DNA from: Kibdelosporangium sp. MJ126-NF4
GTDB taxonomy: Bacteria > Actinomycetota > Actinomycetes > Mycobacteriales > Pseudonocardiaceae
NCBI RefSeq assembly: GCF_000826545.1
Contig: NZ_CDME01000008.1
Span: 310,001-374,000, forward strand
DNA: 64,000 nucleotides
Reading direction: 5' to 3'
In this document: positions 41,589-51,178 of the stretch, in pieces
Layout: every line of letters starts with the position of its first letter
How positions within the stretch are numbered: the stretch's first letter is position 1
Made by a program: the position numbers and the translations under genes
Notes under the pieces: generated by a model
The model's database searches: none
Seen by the model: only the letters and a program-made list of their open reading frames with translations
What the model was told of the DNA's origin: nothing

Positions 41589-42055
41589 TGGGCGTCCTTC
41601 AACAGGGCCGCGACCGCGTCCTCCAGGCCGGTGGCGAACACGGACTCGTTGAGGAACAGCCCCGGGCCCGGCACGCTCAGGCCGATCTCGACGAGCACCG
41701 GCTTGAGGTGCACCTCCACGGCCAGCGCGTGCTTGTCGCTCGCGGCGACGAGCAGCGGCACCGCCGTCCTGCCGCGCAGCGAACCCGCGCCGAACCGGTC
41801 GAGAAACGCCTTCAGCAGGCCCGTGTACGTGGCCTTGTAGGTCGGCGAGGCCACCACGAGCACATCGACGTTGCGCACGTCCTCGATCGCCCGCTCCACG
41901 CGCACACTGCCGTAGTCGAACAGTTCGGTGGCGAACTCGCCGAGGTCGATCACCGGCCCCTCGGTGCCTCCCAGCGCGTCTCGGATCGCGAGCGCCGCCT
42001 TCAACGTCCGTGATGCCGGTTTCGGATTGCCGACGAGTACTCCTACGACCGTCAT
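41585..42055 (-). CDS. NAD(P)H-dependent FMN reductase (SsuE/MsuE-like)
   Basis: A 156-residue flavodoxin-fold reductase with VVGVLVGNPKPASRTLKAAL (phosphate-binding loop, normally GSPR), VLVVASPTYKATYTGLLKAF, and GRTAVPLLVAASDKHA. Proteins of this type reduce FMN with NAD(P)H, often for sulfonate or methanesulfonate monooxygenases. The start is ATG 42055. Coupling with the downstream flavin reductase suggests a shared, now partner-less, flavin-supply operon, or one that serves a monooxygenase elsewhere. Confidence 0.85.
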   Translation of the reverse strand: MTVVGVLVGNPKPASRTLKAALAIRDALGGTEGPVIDLGEFATELFDYGSVRVERAIEDVRNVDVLVVASPTYKATYTGLLKAFLDRFGAGSLRGRTAVPLLVAASDKHALAVEVHLKPVLVEIGLSVPGPGLFLNESVFATGLEDAVAALLKDAQ

Positions 42056-42133
42056 GAGTCGAGCATGGAAAGCCGGGGACACAAGGTCAACGGGTGTCCA
42101 TCGACTGGGACACCGGGATAGCATCCCGCAACC

Positions 42134-43396
42134 ATGACTGTGAGCCGCCGGATCTGCGCCGGATATAGCCTGGGATCGCTGGTCACCGGCTCGTTCTCGA
42201 CGGTGCCCGGTCTGTTGCTGCTGCCCTACCTCACGGATTCGCTGGCCGTTCCGGCCGCCACCGCGGGCCTGCTCGTGCTGCTGCCCAAGGCGTGGGACGT
42301 GGTCTTCAACCCGGTCGCCGGGCGGATCAGCGACCGCCGTGGGCCTCGCCAGCCGATGCTGCTGCGCGGCGGGGTCGCGCTCGCGGTGCTGTTCGCCGCC
42401 CTGTTCGCGCTGCCCGCCGGGGGCGGTGCCTACGTCGGTGTCGTGTTCCTGTTGTGTGCCACGGCGTACGCGTTCTTCCAGGTGCCGTACGTGGCCATGC
42501 TGGCCGAGATCACGACCGACTACGACCAACGAACCAGGCTGATGACCTGGCGGATGGCCGTGCTGGCCGTGGCGATCCTGCTGTCGGGCGCCGGGGCTCC
42601 GGCGATCCGCGACGCCACCGGCGGCTACCAGGTCATGGGCATCGCTGTGGGTGCCTTGATGCTGTTCGGCACCGTCATGGCGTACCGGGGAACACGAAGC
42701 GTGACCACGGGCAGCCAGGTGGACGCGGGCGCCGGGTTCTCAGTGCTGTTCGCGGCGGTCCGACAGTCGTGGGAGTTCCGGCGGCTGCTCGTCGTGTTCG
42801 TGGTCCAGGCGGCCGGGATCAGCACGATGCTGGCGGGCGTCGACTACATGTCCCGGGTGGTGCTCCGGGACACCGGCACCCAGCCGTTGCTGTTCGCCGG
42901 TTTCGTCGGCCCCGCGCTGCTGGTGATGCCGTTGTGGCAGCGCGTGGGCATCCGGTACGGCAAGCGCGTCGGGTTCATCACCGCCTCGGTGATCTTCGCC
43001 GTGCCGTTGGCGCTCTGCGTCGCCGCGCAGACGGTGCCGACCGTGGTGGTCGTGGTCTTCGCCGCGTTCGCCGGGGTGGGGTACTCGGGCATGCAGGTGT
43101 TCCCCATGGCGATGTTGCCGGACGTGATCACGGCGGAGGAGCAGCGGACCGGCGTCCGCCGCGCCGGTTTGTTCTCCGGTGTGTGGACCGCGGGCGAGAC
43201 GCTCGGTTTCGCCGTCGGCCCGGGGATCTACGGCCTGATCCTGGCCGCCGGAGGGTACGTGTCGAGCACGGACGCGGCCGCCGCGCAGCCGCAGAGCGCG
43301 GTCACGGCGGCACTGATCGGGTTCACTGTCGTGCCGGTCGTTCTCGTGGTGGCCGCCTTGCCGTTGCTGACGAAGAAGCTGGAGGTCCGCGTGTGA
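42134..43396 (+). CDS. MFS transporter, GPH/MelB-like
   Basis: A 420-residue transporter with about 12 membrane segments. The N-terminal part has the GPH-family look (YSLGSLVTGSFSTVPGLLLLPYL; KAWDVVFNPVAGRISDRRG; FFQVPYVAMLAEITTDYDQR). GPH members symport sugars or related solutes with cations, but substrates vary. It is coupled by a GTGA overlap to a PLP decarboxylase gene, so the transported compound may be the decarboxylase substrate or product (inference). Confidence 0.85.
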   Translation: MTVSRRICAGYSLGSLVTGSFSTVPGLLLLPYLTDSLAVPAATAGLLVLLPKAWDVVFNPVAGRISDRRGPRQPMLLRGGVALAVLFAALFALPAGGGAYVGVVFLLCATAYAFFQVPYVAMLAEITTDYDQRTRLMTWRMAVLAVAILLSGAGAPAIRDATGGYQVMGIAVGALMLFGTVMAYRGTRSVTTGSQVDAGAGFSVLFAAVRQSWEFRRLLVVFVVQAAGISTMLAGVDYMSRVVLRDTGTQPLLFAGFVGPALLVMPLWQRVGIRYGKRVGFITASVIFAVPLALCVAAQTVPTVVVVVFAAFAGVGYSGMQVFPMAMLPDVITAEEQRTGVRRAGLFSGVWTAGETLGFAVGPGIYGLILAAGGYVSSTDAAAAQPQSAVTAALIGFTVVPVVLVVAALPLLTKKLEVRV

Positions 43397-44754
43397 TTCC
43401 CGCCGACGAGGTGCTGGGCGAACTACGCCAGATGCGTGCCGGTGACCTGCCGACGCACGGTGGCCGCACGATGGCGTACGTCTACGACAGCGGTCTGGCG
43501 GGCATCGACGAACTCGGCGCCGCGGCACACGCGCTCGCGTCGTCGGCCAACGGCCTGGACCCGACGGCGTTCCCCAGCCTGCTGCGGATGGAGAACGAGA
43601 TCGTCGCGACCGCGGCGACGCTGCTCAACGGCGGTTGCGGCCAGGTCACCTCGGGTGGGACCGAGTCGTGCATGCTGGCTGTGCTCGCCGCGCGGGAAGC
43701 GAGGCCGGACGTGGAGCGTCCGTCCATTGTGTTCCCGGTGACCGCGCATGCCGCGTTCCACAAGGCCGCGCACTACTTCAACGTCCGGCCCGTCGCCGTC
43801 CCGGTCCGCGACGATTTCACGGCTGATCCCGACGCCATTCGCGCGGCGATCGACGACACGACCGTGCTCGTGGTCGCGAGCGCGCCGTCGTACGCGCATG
43901 GTGTGGTCGACCCAATTGCTGAGATCGCCGCCGTGGCAGCGGAAAGAGGCGTCCGGTGTCATGTGGATGCGTGCATCGGCGGCTGGGTGCTGCCGTACTT
44001 CGCCCGGCTCGGCGTGGCTGTGCCGCCGTTCGACTTCCGGGTCGACGGCGTCACGAGCATCTCGGTCGACCTGCACAAGTACGCGTACTGTCCGAAAGGG
44101 ACTTCCGTCCTGCTGCACAGGGACGCGGAACTGCGACGCTCGCAGTACTTCGCCAGCGCGGCCTGGCCGGGCTACACGATGCTCAACTCCACCATGCAGT
44201 CCACGCGCTCCGGCGGGCCGATCGCGGCGGCGTGGGCCGTGCTCAGGCACATCGGCGACGACGGCTACCTCGAGCTGGCAGGCAGGGCTCTCGCCGCCGT
44301 GCGGCGGATCCGGGAAGGGCTGGAGCAGGCCGGGCTGACGGTGCTCGGTGACCCCGTGTCCACCCTGCTTTCGGTGACCTCGTCGGAGATCGACCTGTTC
44401 TCGCTGGCCGACCGGCTGCGGGAGCGCGGCTGGTACGTCCAGCCGCAGTTCGCGTTCCGGAACTCACCGGCGAACCTGCACCTGACCGTCACTGCGGCCA
44501 ACCACGGCAACGAGGAGCTGTTTCTCTCCGACGTCCGTGCCGCGATCGCCGACGCCACACCGGTCGAGGTGGACACGGCGGTGCTCGACGGGCTCCAAGC
44601 GTCCACATTGACCAGTGACCAGTTCGCCGAACTGCTGGCGTCGGTGGACATGAGCGCGGGAATGGCCGCGGTCAACACGCTGCTGGCCGCCGCTCCCGCC
44701 GAGTTGCGGGAGCGGCTGATGGTCGAGTTCCTCGGCCACCTGTACACCTCGTGA
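43393..44754 (+). CDS. PLP-dependent decarboxylase/lyase (group II, sphingosine-phosphate-lyase-like)
   Basis: A 453-residue type-I PLP enzyme. Key elements are VTSGGTESCMLAVLAARE (phosphate and cofactor site), HVDACIGGWVLPYFARLG, and the PLP lysine K229 in SVDLHKYAYCPKG. The arrangement YVYDSG and NSTMQSTRSGGPIAAAW resembles sphingosine-1-phosphate lyases and related aspartate/glutamate-type decarboxylases. The start is GTG 43393, overlapping the MFS stop (GTGA). Its stop codon lies inside a terminator hairpin at 44748-44793. Substrate and product are not predictable; an aldehyde-forming lyase reaction is one option. Confidence 0.85.
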   Translation: MIPADEVLGELRQMRAGDLPTHGGRTMAYVYDSGLAGIDELGAAAHALASSANGLDPTAFPSLLRMENEIVATAATLLNGGCGQVTSGGTESCMLAVLAAREARPDVERPSIVFPVTAHAAFHKAAHYFNVRPVAVPVRDDFTADPDAIRAAIDDTTVLVVASAPSYAHGVVDPIAEIAAVAAERGVRCHVDACIGGWVLPYFARLGVAVPPFDFRVDGVTSISVDLHKYAYCPKGTSVLLHRDAELRRSQYFASAAWPGYTMLNSTMQSTRSGGPIAAAWAVLRHIGDDGYLELAGRALAAVRRIREGLEQAGLTVLGDPVSTLLSVTSSEIDLFSLADRLRERGWYVQPQFAFRNSPANLHLTVTAANHGNEELFLSDVRAAIADATPVEVDTAVLDGLQASTLTSDQFAELLASVDMSAGMAAVNTLLAAAPAELRERLMVEFLGHLYTS

Positions 44755-44793
44755 GTGTTTCGGCCGGTTCTAACCGGCCGAAACACTCACGAG
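44748..44793. terminator. Long bidirectional hairpin terminator (CTCGTGAGTG family)
   Basis: Perfect 22-bp arms with a 2-nt loop. The base of the stem reads ctcgtgagtg and cactcacgag, enclosing a cggccggtt core. It contains the stop of the decarboxylase gene and overlaps the last codons of the convergent symporter gene. A second hairpin with the same stem base but a different core is at 63010-63055. Confidence 0.88.
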
Positions 44794-46367
44794 GGTGGGC
44801 GGATGCCGGTCAGTGACCGGACCTCCATCTCGGCCTGCTTGCGCTCGTCGCCCTTGTCGCGGCTGAGCACGGCGCCGAGGAAGCCGAGGACGAACGACGC
44901 CGGGATGGACACGATTCCCGGGTTGCTCAACGGGAAGAAGGCGAAGTTCAGCGCGGGGAAGATCGACGTCGGGCTGCCCGACACGACCGGCGACACCGCG
45001 ACCAACGCCAGACACGACACCAGTCCGCCGTACATCCCCCACAGCGTGCCGCTCGTGTTGAACCGCCGCCAGAACAACGAATAGAGCAAAGTGGACAGGT
45101 TGGCCGAAGCGGCGAACGCGAACGCCAGCCCGACGAGGAACGCCACGTTCTGGCCATTGGCAAGGATTCCGCCGACGATCGCCATCGCGCCGACCACCAC
45201 GGCGGTCAGCCTGGCCACGCGGACCTCGGTGCCCGGCCTGGCCCGGCCGCGTTTGAAGATGTTGGCGTACACGTCATGCGCGAACGACGCCGACGCGGTC
45301 AACGTCAGACCTGCGACCACAGCGAGGATCGTGGCGAATGCGACCGCGGCCACGATGCCGAGCAGCAGCGTTCCGCCGATCTCGTACGCGAGCAGCGGCG
45401 CCGCCGAGTTCTCGCCGCCGGTCGCCGACAGGATCCGCTGCGACCCGACCAGCGCCGACGCGCCGTACCCGATGATCAGCGTCGCCAGGTAGAACACCGT
45501 CATCGTGCAGACCGCCCAGATCACCGATCGCCGTGCCTGGAGCGCGTTCGGCACTGTGTAGAAGCGCATCAGCACGTGGGGCAGCCCGGCCGCGCCGAGA
45601 ACCAGCGCCAGCGCCAGCGAGACGAAGTCGAGCTTGCTGGTGCCGTTCTCGCCGAACATCCCGCCGGGGTTGAGGATCCGCTCGCCCTTGACGTTGTTCG
45701 CCGCGGCCTGCTGCAGCAGCGCCGAGATGTTGAAGCCGAACTTGCCGAGCAGGAACACGGTCATCAACGCCACGCACAGCACCAGGATCGCGGCCTTGAT
45801 GATCTGCACCCACGTGGTCCCGCGCATGCCGCCGACCAGCACGTACAGCATCATGATCACGCCGACGACGGTGATCACGATCGCCTGGCCCTTGCCGTCG
45901 TGCACACCGAGCAGCAGCGCGACGAGGCCACCGGCGCCCGCCATCTGCGCCAGCATGTAGAAGAACGAGATGACCAGCGTCGACGTGGCCGCCGCGGCCC
46001 TGACCGGCCGGGACCGCATCCGGTACGAGAGCACGTCGCCCATGGTGAACCGGCCGGTGTTGCGCACCAGTTCGGCGATCAGCAGCAGGTTCACCAGCCA
46101 CGCCACCAGGAACCCGATGGAGTAGAGGAACCCGTCGTAGCCGTGGATCGCGATCGCGCCCGCGATGCCGAGGAACGACGCGGCCGACAGGAAGTCGCCG
46201 GACAGGGCGAGGCCGTTCTTGCCGCCGCCGAACGCACCGCCCGCTGTGAAGTAGTCGTTGGCCGTGGCCTGCCTGCGGTTGACGTTCGCCACGATCACCA
46301 CCGTGACCAGCACGAACAGGGCGAACACGGCGATGTTGAGCACGGGACTGCCCACGTCGGGGCTCAC
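44787..46367 (-). CDS. Sodium:solute symporter, acetate/monocarboxylate (ActP-like) type
   Basis: A 526-residue SSS-family transporter with ~13 membrane segments. Typical landmarks are TANDYFTAGGAFGGGKNGLA, SGDFLSAASFLGIAGAIAI, GAAGLPHVLMRFYTVPNA, and AGLTLTASASFAHDVYANI. ActP-like members import acetate or other short monocarboxylates with Na+. GTG 46367 overlaps the stop of the DUF485 gene (GTGA); this DUF485-symporter pair is the classical yjcH-actP arrangement. The 3' end lies in the hairpin at 44748-44793. Confidence 0.92.
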   Translation of the reverse strand: MSPDVGSPVLNIAVFALFVLVTVVIVANVNRRQATANDYFTAGGAFGGGKNGLALSGDFLSAASFLGIAGAIAIHGYDGFLYSIGFLVAWLVNLLLIAELVRNTGRFTMGDVLSYRMRSRPVRAAAATSTLVISFFYMLAQMAGAGGLVALLLGVHDGKGQAIVITVVGVIMMLYVLVGGMRGTTWVQIIKAAILVLCVALMTVFLLGKFGFNISALLQQAAANNVKGERILNPGGMFGENGTSKLDFVSLALALVLGAAGLPHVLMRFYTVPNALQARRSVIWAVCTMTVFYLATLIIGYGASALVGSQRILSATGGENSAAPLLAYEIGGTLLLGIVAAVAFATILAVVAGLTLTASASFAHDVYANIFKRGRARPGTEVRVARLTAVVVGAMAIVGGILANGQNVAFLVGLAFAFAASANLSTLLYSLFWRRFNTSGTLWGMYGGLVSCLALVAVSPVVSGSPTSIFPALNFAFFPLSNPGIVSIPASFVLGFLGAVLSRDKGDERKQAEMEVRSLTGIRPPS

Positions 46368-46813
46368 GAGTTGGCCTCCCTCATAGTGGATGTGCGCGAG
46401 CGCGCGTGCCGCAGCGCCGCCTTGCGCAACGCTGAGTCGCCCAGTGCCGAGTTGCGCAGCGCGGCGGCTCTCGGGTCGAGGCGGCGCCTGGCGTAGCGCC
46501 GGTACCACAGGGTGATCAGCAGCGTGCTGACGAACTGGAGCACGCCGAGTACCAGCCCGACGTTGACGTAGCCGATCAGCCGGTGGCTCATGAACTCGCC
46601 GAAGTACGCGGCGAGCACCACGAACCCCAGGTACCACCCGAAGAACAGACACGTCACCGGGAACACGAACCTGCGCACCCCCGAACGCAGTTCCGCGAAT
46701 TCCGTACTCCGCTGAATGAGAACGAAGTCAGGCCCTTCCGGTACTTCTTTTTCTGTCGAAGAGTCGATTCTGCCAAAGCTGGCCGAAGCGGTTCGGCCGG
46801 ACCAGTGCGTCAT
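46364..46813 (-). CDS. DUF485 membrane protein with pentapeptide-like tail
   Basis: A 149-residue protein. The DUF485 core has two membrane helices (FVFPVTCLFFGWYLGFVVLA; VNVGLVLGVLQFVSTLLITLW) and accompanies acetate-type symporters. The tail after YRRYARRRLDPR carries four tandem five-residue units (AALRN, SALGD, SALRK, AALRH), reminiscent of a short pentapeptide repeat and unusual for the family. ATG 46813 starts the operon. Confidence 0.85.
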   Translation of the reverse strand: MTHWSGRTASASFGRIDSSTEKEVPEGPDFVLIQRSTEFAELRSGVRRFVFPVTCLFFGWYLGFVVLAAYFGEFMSHRLIGYVNVGLVLGVLQFVSTLLITLWYRRYARRRLDPRAAALRNSALGDSALRKAALRHARSRTSTMREANS

Positions 46814-47338
46814 ATGTACCTTCCCGGTACGCCTATCGGCGGCGCCATAGTAGTCACAAGTTCGGGCGTGTCCACTAGGGCTTGTCGACTGGGTCTCCGG
46901 GCGGTCTGATCACTACATCGGCCGGGCGGGGGCGGTACCTGAGGGGCGACACTCACACTTCCGGGTGAATCCTGCGGTTTCACCGCGTGTCGGCGCAGTG
47001 AACAGCGGCGATGCACTTCACGGGGCCCGGTCGGACGCCCGGTGGGGGTGCTGTCAGACGGTCCGCAGGTCCGGTTGGGACGCTCGGCTCATGGCAAACT
47101 TCCCCCGATCGGGGCATACAGTCGCTATTCACACATGCTCACCGTAGCGAATTGCGGGATGGCCCCGATCGGACCATTGATTGATCATTCTTCTCATGTA
47201 GCATCTGGGCTCCGGTACTTCCTCATGGGGGTGCCGACACCCTGCGAAACAGTAGGTCTGCACGGTGCGAGTAATTGACCCCACGTCTTTGATGAGGCAA
47301 TGCAGTAAGCGACTGCGCGCATTGGGAGTGTTTTGACA
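46814..47338. other. Long divergent intergenic region upstream of conservon
   Basis: A 525-bp gap between the DUF485 gene and the conservon kinase, which are divergent. It contains a perfect 12-bp palindrome CCCCGATCGGGG (47103-47114) and a second CCCCGATCGG (47163-47172) 60 bp further on, which are possible operator sites. I see no convincing gene; promoters for both directions must lie here. Confidence 0.5.
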
Positions 47339-50233
47339 GTGACCAGCACAGGACGAGCACGCATGCTGCGCTGGCGGGACTGGCACCTGCGCACCAAGCT
47401 CGCCGCGGTCACCCTGGTCCCGCTGGTCTTCGTCGTCGCGCTCGGCGCGGTGCAGATCCACGACCAGGTGGCGAGGGCCGACTCCTATCGCCGGGTCGAC
47501 CGGCTGGTGGTGCTGTCCGACCAGCTCGGCAAGACAATCGGCGGTCTGCAACAGGAGCGGGCCGAGTCGGCGCGGCTGCTTGTGGCCGGGGTCGTCCAGC
47601 CGGGTGCCGAGTTGCGCCAGGAGTACCAGGCGACCGACGTGAACTGGGCCGCGATGAGCCGGGCGGCCGAGGCGGTCCAGTTCGTCACGCCTGCCGCGCA
47701 GGACACCGCGCACCGGGTCGCCGGCCTGCTCACTCCGCTGGGCACGGTGCGTGAGCAGGTCACCAGGTCCGGCCTGGACGCGCGGACGGCACTGACCCGC
47801 TACACCGAGGTGATCGAGGTCCTGCTCGGGTTCGACCGGGCGCTGGCCGGTGAGATCACCGACCCGGCGCTGACCGGGACGGCGGGCGCCCTGCACGACC
47901 TGCAGCTGGCCGGTGAGGAGATCTACCTGCAGCAGGCACTGGTCTCCACCGGGCTGGCCCGCGGCTCGCTGACCATCGCCGAGCTCGGTGAGCTGCGCGC
48001 GTCGCAGCACCGGCTCGACGCCAGGGTCGCCGACTTCCGGGCGTCGGCGAGCCAGGCACAACGGCAGGAGTACGACAAGACGATCAGCGGTGCCGGTGTG
48101 ACGGCGAGGACCCGGCTGCTCGAACAGGTCCTCCAGCAGCCGGACATCCGGCCCGCGCCGCTGTCGATCAGCGTGAACGACTGGCAGACCAGCTCCCAGC
48201 TGACCACCGGCGCGGTGGCGACTGTCGCGGGCGTGCTCGCGCGTGAGATGAGCGCCGAGTCGGCCCGGTTGCAGAGCCAGGCGAGCGACGCGGCCGGGCT
48301 CGTCTCGGTCGTGCTGTTCGCCGCGGTGCTCCTCGCGGCGGCCGTCGTGGTCATCGTCGGCCGTCAACTGGTCGGCTCCCTGCGGATCCTGCGGCGCAGC
48401 GCGTTGTCGGTCGCGAACCACAAGCTGCCGGAGGCGGTCGCAGGCCTGCGGGCGGGCGCGTTGATACCGCCGCTGGCCGCACCTGTGCCGGTGACCACGA
48501 AGGACGAGCTCGGCCAGGTGGCCCGCGCGTTCGACGCCGTGCAGGACCAGGCGTTGCGGCTGGCGGCCGAGCAGGCGCACCTGCGCGCCAGCTACGGCGA
48601 CGTGTTCGTCAACCTCTCGCGGCGCAGCCAGGGCCTCGTGCAACGGCAGTTGCACCTGCTCGACCGCCTCGAACGCGACGAGGAGGATCCCGACCAGTTG
48701 GCCACGCTGTTCCAGCTGGACCACCTCGCGACCCGGATGCGGCGCAACAACGAGAACCTGATGGTCCTCTCGTCGGGCAGCGAGCTGGCTCGCCGCGCGG
48801 GCGCCCCGGTCCAGCTGGCCGACCTGCTGCGTGCGGCGGTGTCGGAGATCGAGCAGTACCAACGCGTGGTCGTGCAACCGCCGCCCGCGCTGATGGTCGT
48901 CGGCTACGCGGGCCGTGACCTGGTCCGGCTGACGGCCGAGTTGCTGGACAACGCCACCGCGTTCTCCGCGCCGGACACCAAGGTGACGATCGCCAGCAGG
49001 CTCGCGGACGACGGCACCGTGTCGGTCGACGTCCTCGACAGCGGGATCGGCATGCGCGACGAGGAGATCGCCGAGGTCAACACCCGGCTGGCCGAGGGCG
49101 GCCAGCTCGACGCGTCGGCGTCGAGGCGGATGGGTCTGTTCGTCGTCGGCAGGCTGGCCAGCAGGCACACCGTGAAGGTGGAGCTGCACGGCGGCAAGGA
49201 CATCCAGGGCATCAGGGCCACCGTGACCATCCCGGCCGACCTGCTGTCACCGGGAGAGCACGAAGAGCCGTACGCGCACCGTACGCGCACCAACGGGCGC
49301 AATGTATCCACTTCGGACCTCGTGTCCCGGCTGGCGACCGGCGCCGTTCCGGTGCACAGGACGGCGGCCGAGCCGGAGCAGCCGGTCAGCGGCGACCTGT
49401 TCGCGACCGGGGAACAGCCTGCCGCCACAGCGGAACAGGACGCGGTGACCACCGGATGGTGGGATCCGATCGGGTCGACGGCGGCAGCGCCGACACCACT
49501 GTCGGCGCCACTGTCGCCACCAGCTGAGCGCGGTATCCACGAGACCACCCCGATCTTCGACGAGATGATCTCGGCATGGTTCGTCGGGTCCGATCAGGAA
49601 AAGCCACCGGCCGAGGCTCCGACGGAGACCTGGAAGTTCGCCGCTGACAAGGGTTTCGAGACCGTCAACGCGGTCACCGACGCGCCGGTCGGGGTAACGA
49701 AGGCTGGCCTGCCGCAGCGGGTCCCGCGCGAGAAGCTCGTGCCGGGCAGCGTGTCCGAGGCCAAGCCGACGGCGCCGGAGGTCCGCGGCACGCGTGAGGC
49801 CGAGGCGTTGCGCGAGCGGCTGGGCGGACTGCAGAGCGGTCTGTCCCGTGCCCGCGGCCGCACCGACGCTGGCACACCCCGTGTCTACACGGAGGACACG
49901 CTCGTGGGCACGGAGGACACGCTTGCGGGTACCGAGGACCCGCTTGCGGGGTCGAGTGTTCGCACCGAGGCCGACAGTGGGTTCGAGGCGGCCGAGTCGG
50001 CTGCGAAGTCCCCCGAAGGTGTCACGTCCGCGGGCTTGCCGCAGCGCGTCCCCCGGGAGAAGCTCGTACCCGGGAGCATCGCCTCGCCGCCGGGATTCGG
50101 TGAGGGACTGGTGCGGGGTGAACGAGGGGCACAGGAGGTTCGGGGCCGGCTGGACGGGCTTCAGCGCGGACTGAGCAACGGCAGGCGCAGCCTGGCCGAA
50201 AACCAGAATGGACAACAGGAGACCCGATCATGA
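47339..50233 (+). CDS. cvnA: Conservon sensor kinase-like protein CvnA
   Basis: A ~964-residue membrane protein and the first gene of a four-gene conservon. It has an N-terminal membrane segment ([18 protein letters not shown]), then a nitrate/nitrite-sensing-type extracytoplasmic domain ([17 protein letters not shown]). A second helix ([18 protein letters not shown]) is followed by a HAMP-like region and an HATPase domain ([27 protein letters not shown]). The C-terminal ~300 residues are disordered, with two copies of [16 protein letters not shown] and three 7-residue EDTLxG-type repeats. GTG 47339 has GGGAG 10 nt upstream; TTG 47333 is too close to it. These proteins act with the three downstream gene products as a G-protein-like membrane complex (family knowledge). 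The stop overlaps cvnB. Confidence 0.9.
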   Translation: MTSTGRARMLRWRDWHLRTKLAAVTLVPLVFVVALGAVQIHDQVARADSYRRVDRLVVLSDQLGKTIGGLQQERAESARLLVAGVVQPGAELRQEYQATDVNWAAMSRAAEAVQFVTPAAQDTAHRVAGLLTPLGTVREQVTRSGLDARTALTRYTEVIEVLLGFDRALAGEITDPALTGTAGALHDLQLAGEEIYLQQALVSTGLARGSLTIAELGELRASQHRLDARVADFRASASQAQRQEYDKTISGAGVTARTRLLEQVLQQPDIRPAPLSISVNDWQTSSQLTTGAVATVAGVLAREMSAESARLQSQASDAAGLVSVVLFAAVLLAAAVVVIVGRQLVGSLRILRRSALSVANHKLPEAVAGLRAGALIPPLAAPVPVTTKDELGQVARAFDAVQDQALRLAAEQAHLRASYGDVFVNLSRRSQGLVQRQLHLLDRLERDEEDPDQLATLFQLDHLATRMRRNNENLMVLSSGSELARRAGAPVQLADLLRAAVSEIEQYQRVVVQPPPALMVVGYAGRDLVRLTAELLDNATAFSAPDTKVTIASRLADDGTVSVDVLDSGIGMRDEEIAEVNTRLAEGGQLDASASRRMGLFVVGRLASRHTVKVELHGGKDIQGIRATVTIPADLLSPGEHEEPYAHRTRTNGRNVSTSDLVSRLATGAVPVHRTAAEPEQPVSGDLFATGEQPAATAEQDAVTTGWWDPIGSTAAAPTPLSAPLSPPAERGIHETTPIFDEMISAWFVGSDQEKPPAEAPTETWKFAADKGFETVNAVTDAPVGVTKAGLPQRVPREKLVPGSVSEAKPTAPEVRGTREAEALRERLGGLQSGLSRARGRTDAGTPRVYTEDTLVGTEDTLAGTEDPLAGSSVRTEADSGFEAAESAAKSPEGVTSAGLPQRVPREKLVPGSIASPPGFGEGLVRGERGAQEVRGRLDGLQRGLSNGRRSLAENQNGQQETRS
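49889..49951 (+). repeat. 21-bp tandem repeat (3 copies) in cvnA
   Basis: Three in-frame 21-bp units encode [14 protein letters not shown] and TEDPLAG in the disordered tail of CvnA. Such repeats can expand or contract without a frameshift. Confidence 0.8.
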
Positions 50234-50667
50234 CGTCGCCCCAATCCCAGCCGCACCAGTTCGGCTGGCTGGTCAACGACTTCGCTGAGCGAGTCGCCGG
50301 TGTCGCGCACGCGGTGGTGGTGTCCGCCGACGGCTTGCTGCTCACCGCGTCCGCCCGTTTGCCCATCGACCGGGCCGACCAGCTCGCCGCGGTCTCGTCC
50401 GGCCTGGTCAGCCTGACGCACGGGGCGTCCCGGTGTTTCGAGGCCGGGCCGGTCAAGGAGACCGTGGTCGAGATGGAACGCGGGATACTGCTGCTGATGT
50501 CGATCAGCGACGGCTCGTCGCTCGCTGTGCTGGCCGCGCCGACGTGTGACATCGGGCAGATCGCGTACGAGATGACGATGCTGGTCGACCGGGTCGGCCA
50601 GATGCTCACCCCCGAACTGCGTGCGGCCCTGCAGGGCGCAAGGGGGATGACCGGGGCAGCGGTGTGA
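50230..50667 (+). CDS. cvnB: Roadblock/LC7 domain protein CvnB
   Basis: A 145-residue roadblock/LC7 protein ([52 protein letters not shown]). In conservons this protein interacts with the kinase-like CvnA and the GTPase CvnD. Its ATG overlaps the CvnA stop by 4 bp, and it ends 7 bp before cvnC. Confidence 0.93.
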   Translation: MTSPQSQPHQFGWLVNDFAERVAGVAHAVVVSADGLLLTASARLPIDRADQLAAVSSGLVSLTHGASRCFEAGPVKETVVEMERGILLLMSISDGSSLAVLAAPTCDIGQIAYEMTMLVDRVGQMLTPELRAALQGARGMTGAAV

Positions 50668-50674
50668 GGACTGC

Positions 50675-51178
50675 ATGACGATCCACGAGGACGCGCCACC
50701 CGGCCCGACCTTCGCTGATGTCCTGAATGGACTGACGTTCGGCAGGAGGGCGGGTGAGGTGAACGAGGTCAAACCGACGCCGGTGCCGCGCTCGACCGCG
50801 ACACCGCCACAGCCGGTGCTCGTCGAGATGCCGGACGACGACCCGGCCATGGTCCGCCCGTACGCGATGACCGGCGGGCGCACCAAAGCTGACGGGGACC
50901 TGCGGGTGGAGGCGATGATCTCCACGACGCAGGCGGGGATGGCCGAGGACGGGCCGGCCGAGATCGAGCACTGCGCGGTCGCCAGGCTGTGCCGTACGCC
51001 GAAGTCGGTCGCGGAGATCTCCGCGGAACTGGACATGCCTTTGCAAGTAGCCAAGATCGTGCTCGGGGACATGGTCGCGACCGGACTGGTCGTCGTCCAT
51101 CGGACGACCGGCCTGTCCGGCGGTTCATCTCATCTCGCGCTGATGGAAAGGGTTTTGGGTGGACTCCGCCGGCTTTAG
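50675..51178 (+). CDS. cvnC: DUF742 protein CvnC
   Basis: A 167-residue DUF742 protein. The core (VRPYAMTGGRTKADGDLRVEAMI; then RTPKSVAEISAELDMPLQVAKIVLGDM) has a winged-helix-like C-terminal half typical of the family. The ~55 N-terminal residues are an extra low-complexity segment (EVKPTPVPRSTATPPQP). It sits between cvnB and cvnD, overlapping the latter by 20 bp. Confidence 0.93.
   Translation: MTIHEDAPPGPTFADVLNGLTFGRRAGEVNEVKPTPVPRSTATPPQPVLVEMPDDDPAMVRPYAMTGGRTKADGDLRVEAMISTTQAGMAEDGPAEIEHCAVARLCRTPKSVAEISAELDMPLQVAKIVLGDMVATGLVVVHRTTGLSGGSSHLALMERVLGGLRRL

Noticed and set aside
42292..43392. Long N-terminal extension of the PLP decarboxylase frame across the MFS gene
   Set aside because: Arg/Gly-rich shadow translation; the GTG at 43393 overlaps the MFS stop and begins the real homology.
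46368..46652. Upstream extension of the symporter frame
   Set aside because: It lies antiparallel in frame terms within the DUF485 gene and is Arg/Pro-rich; GTG 46367 fits the GTGA coupling.
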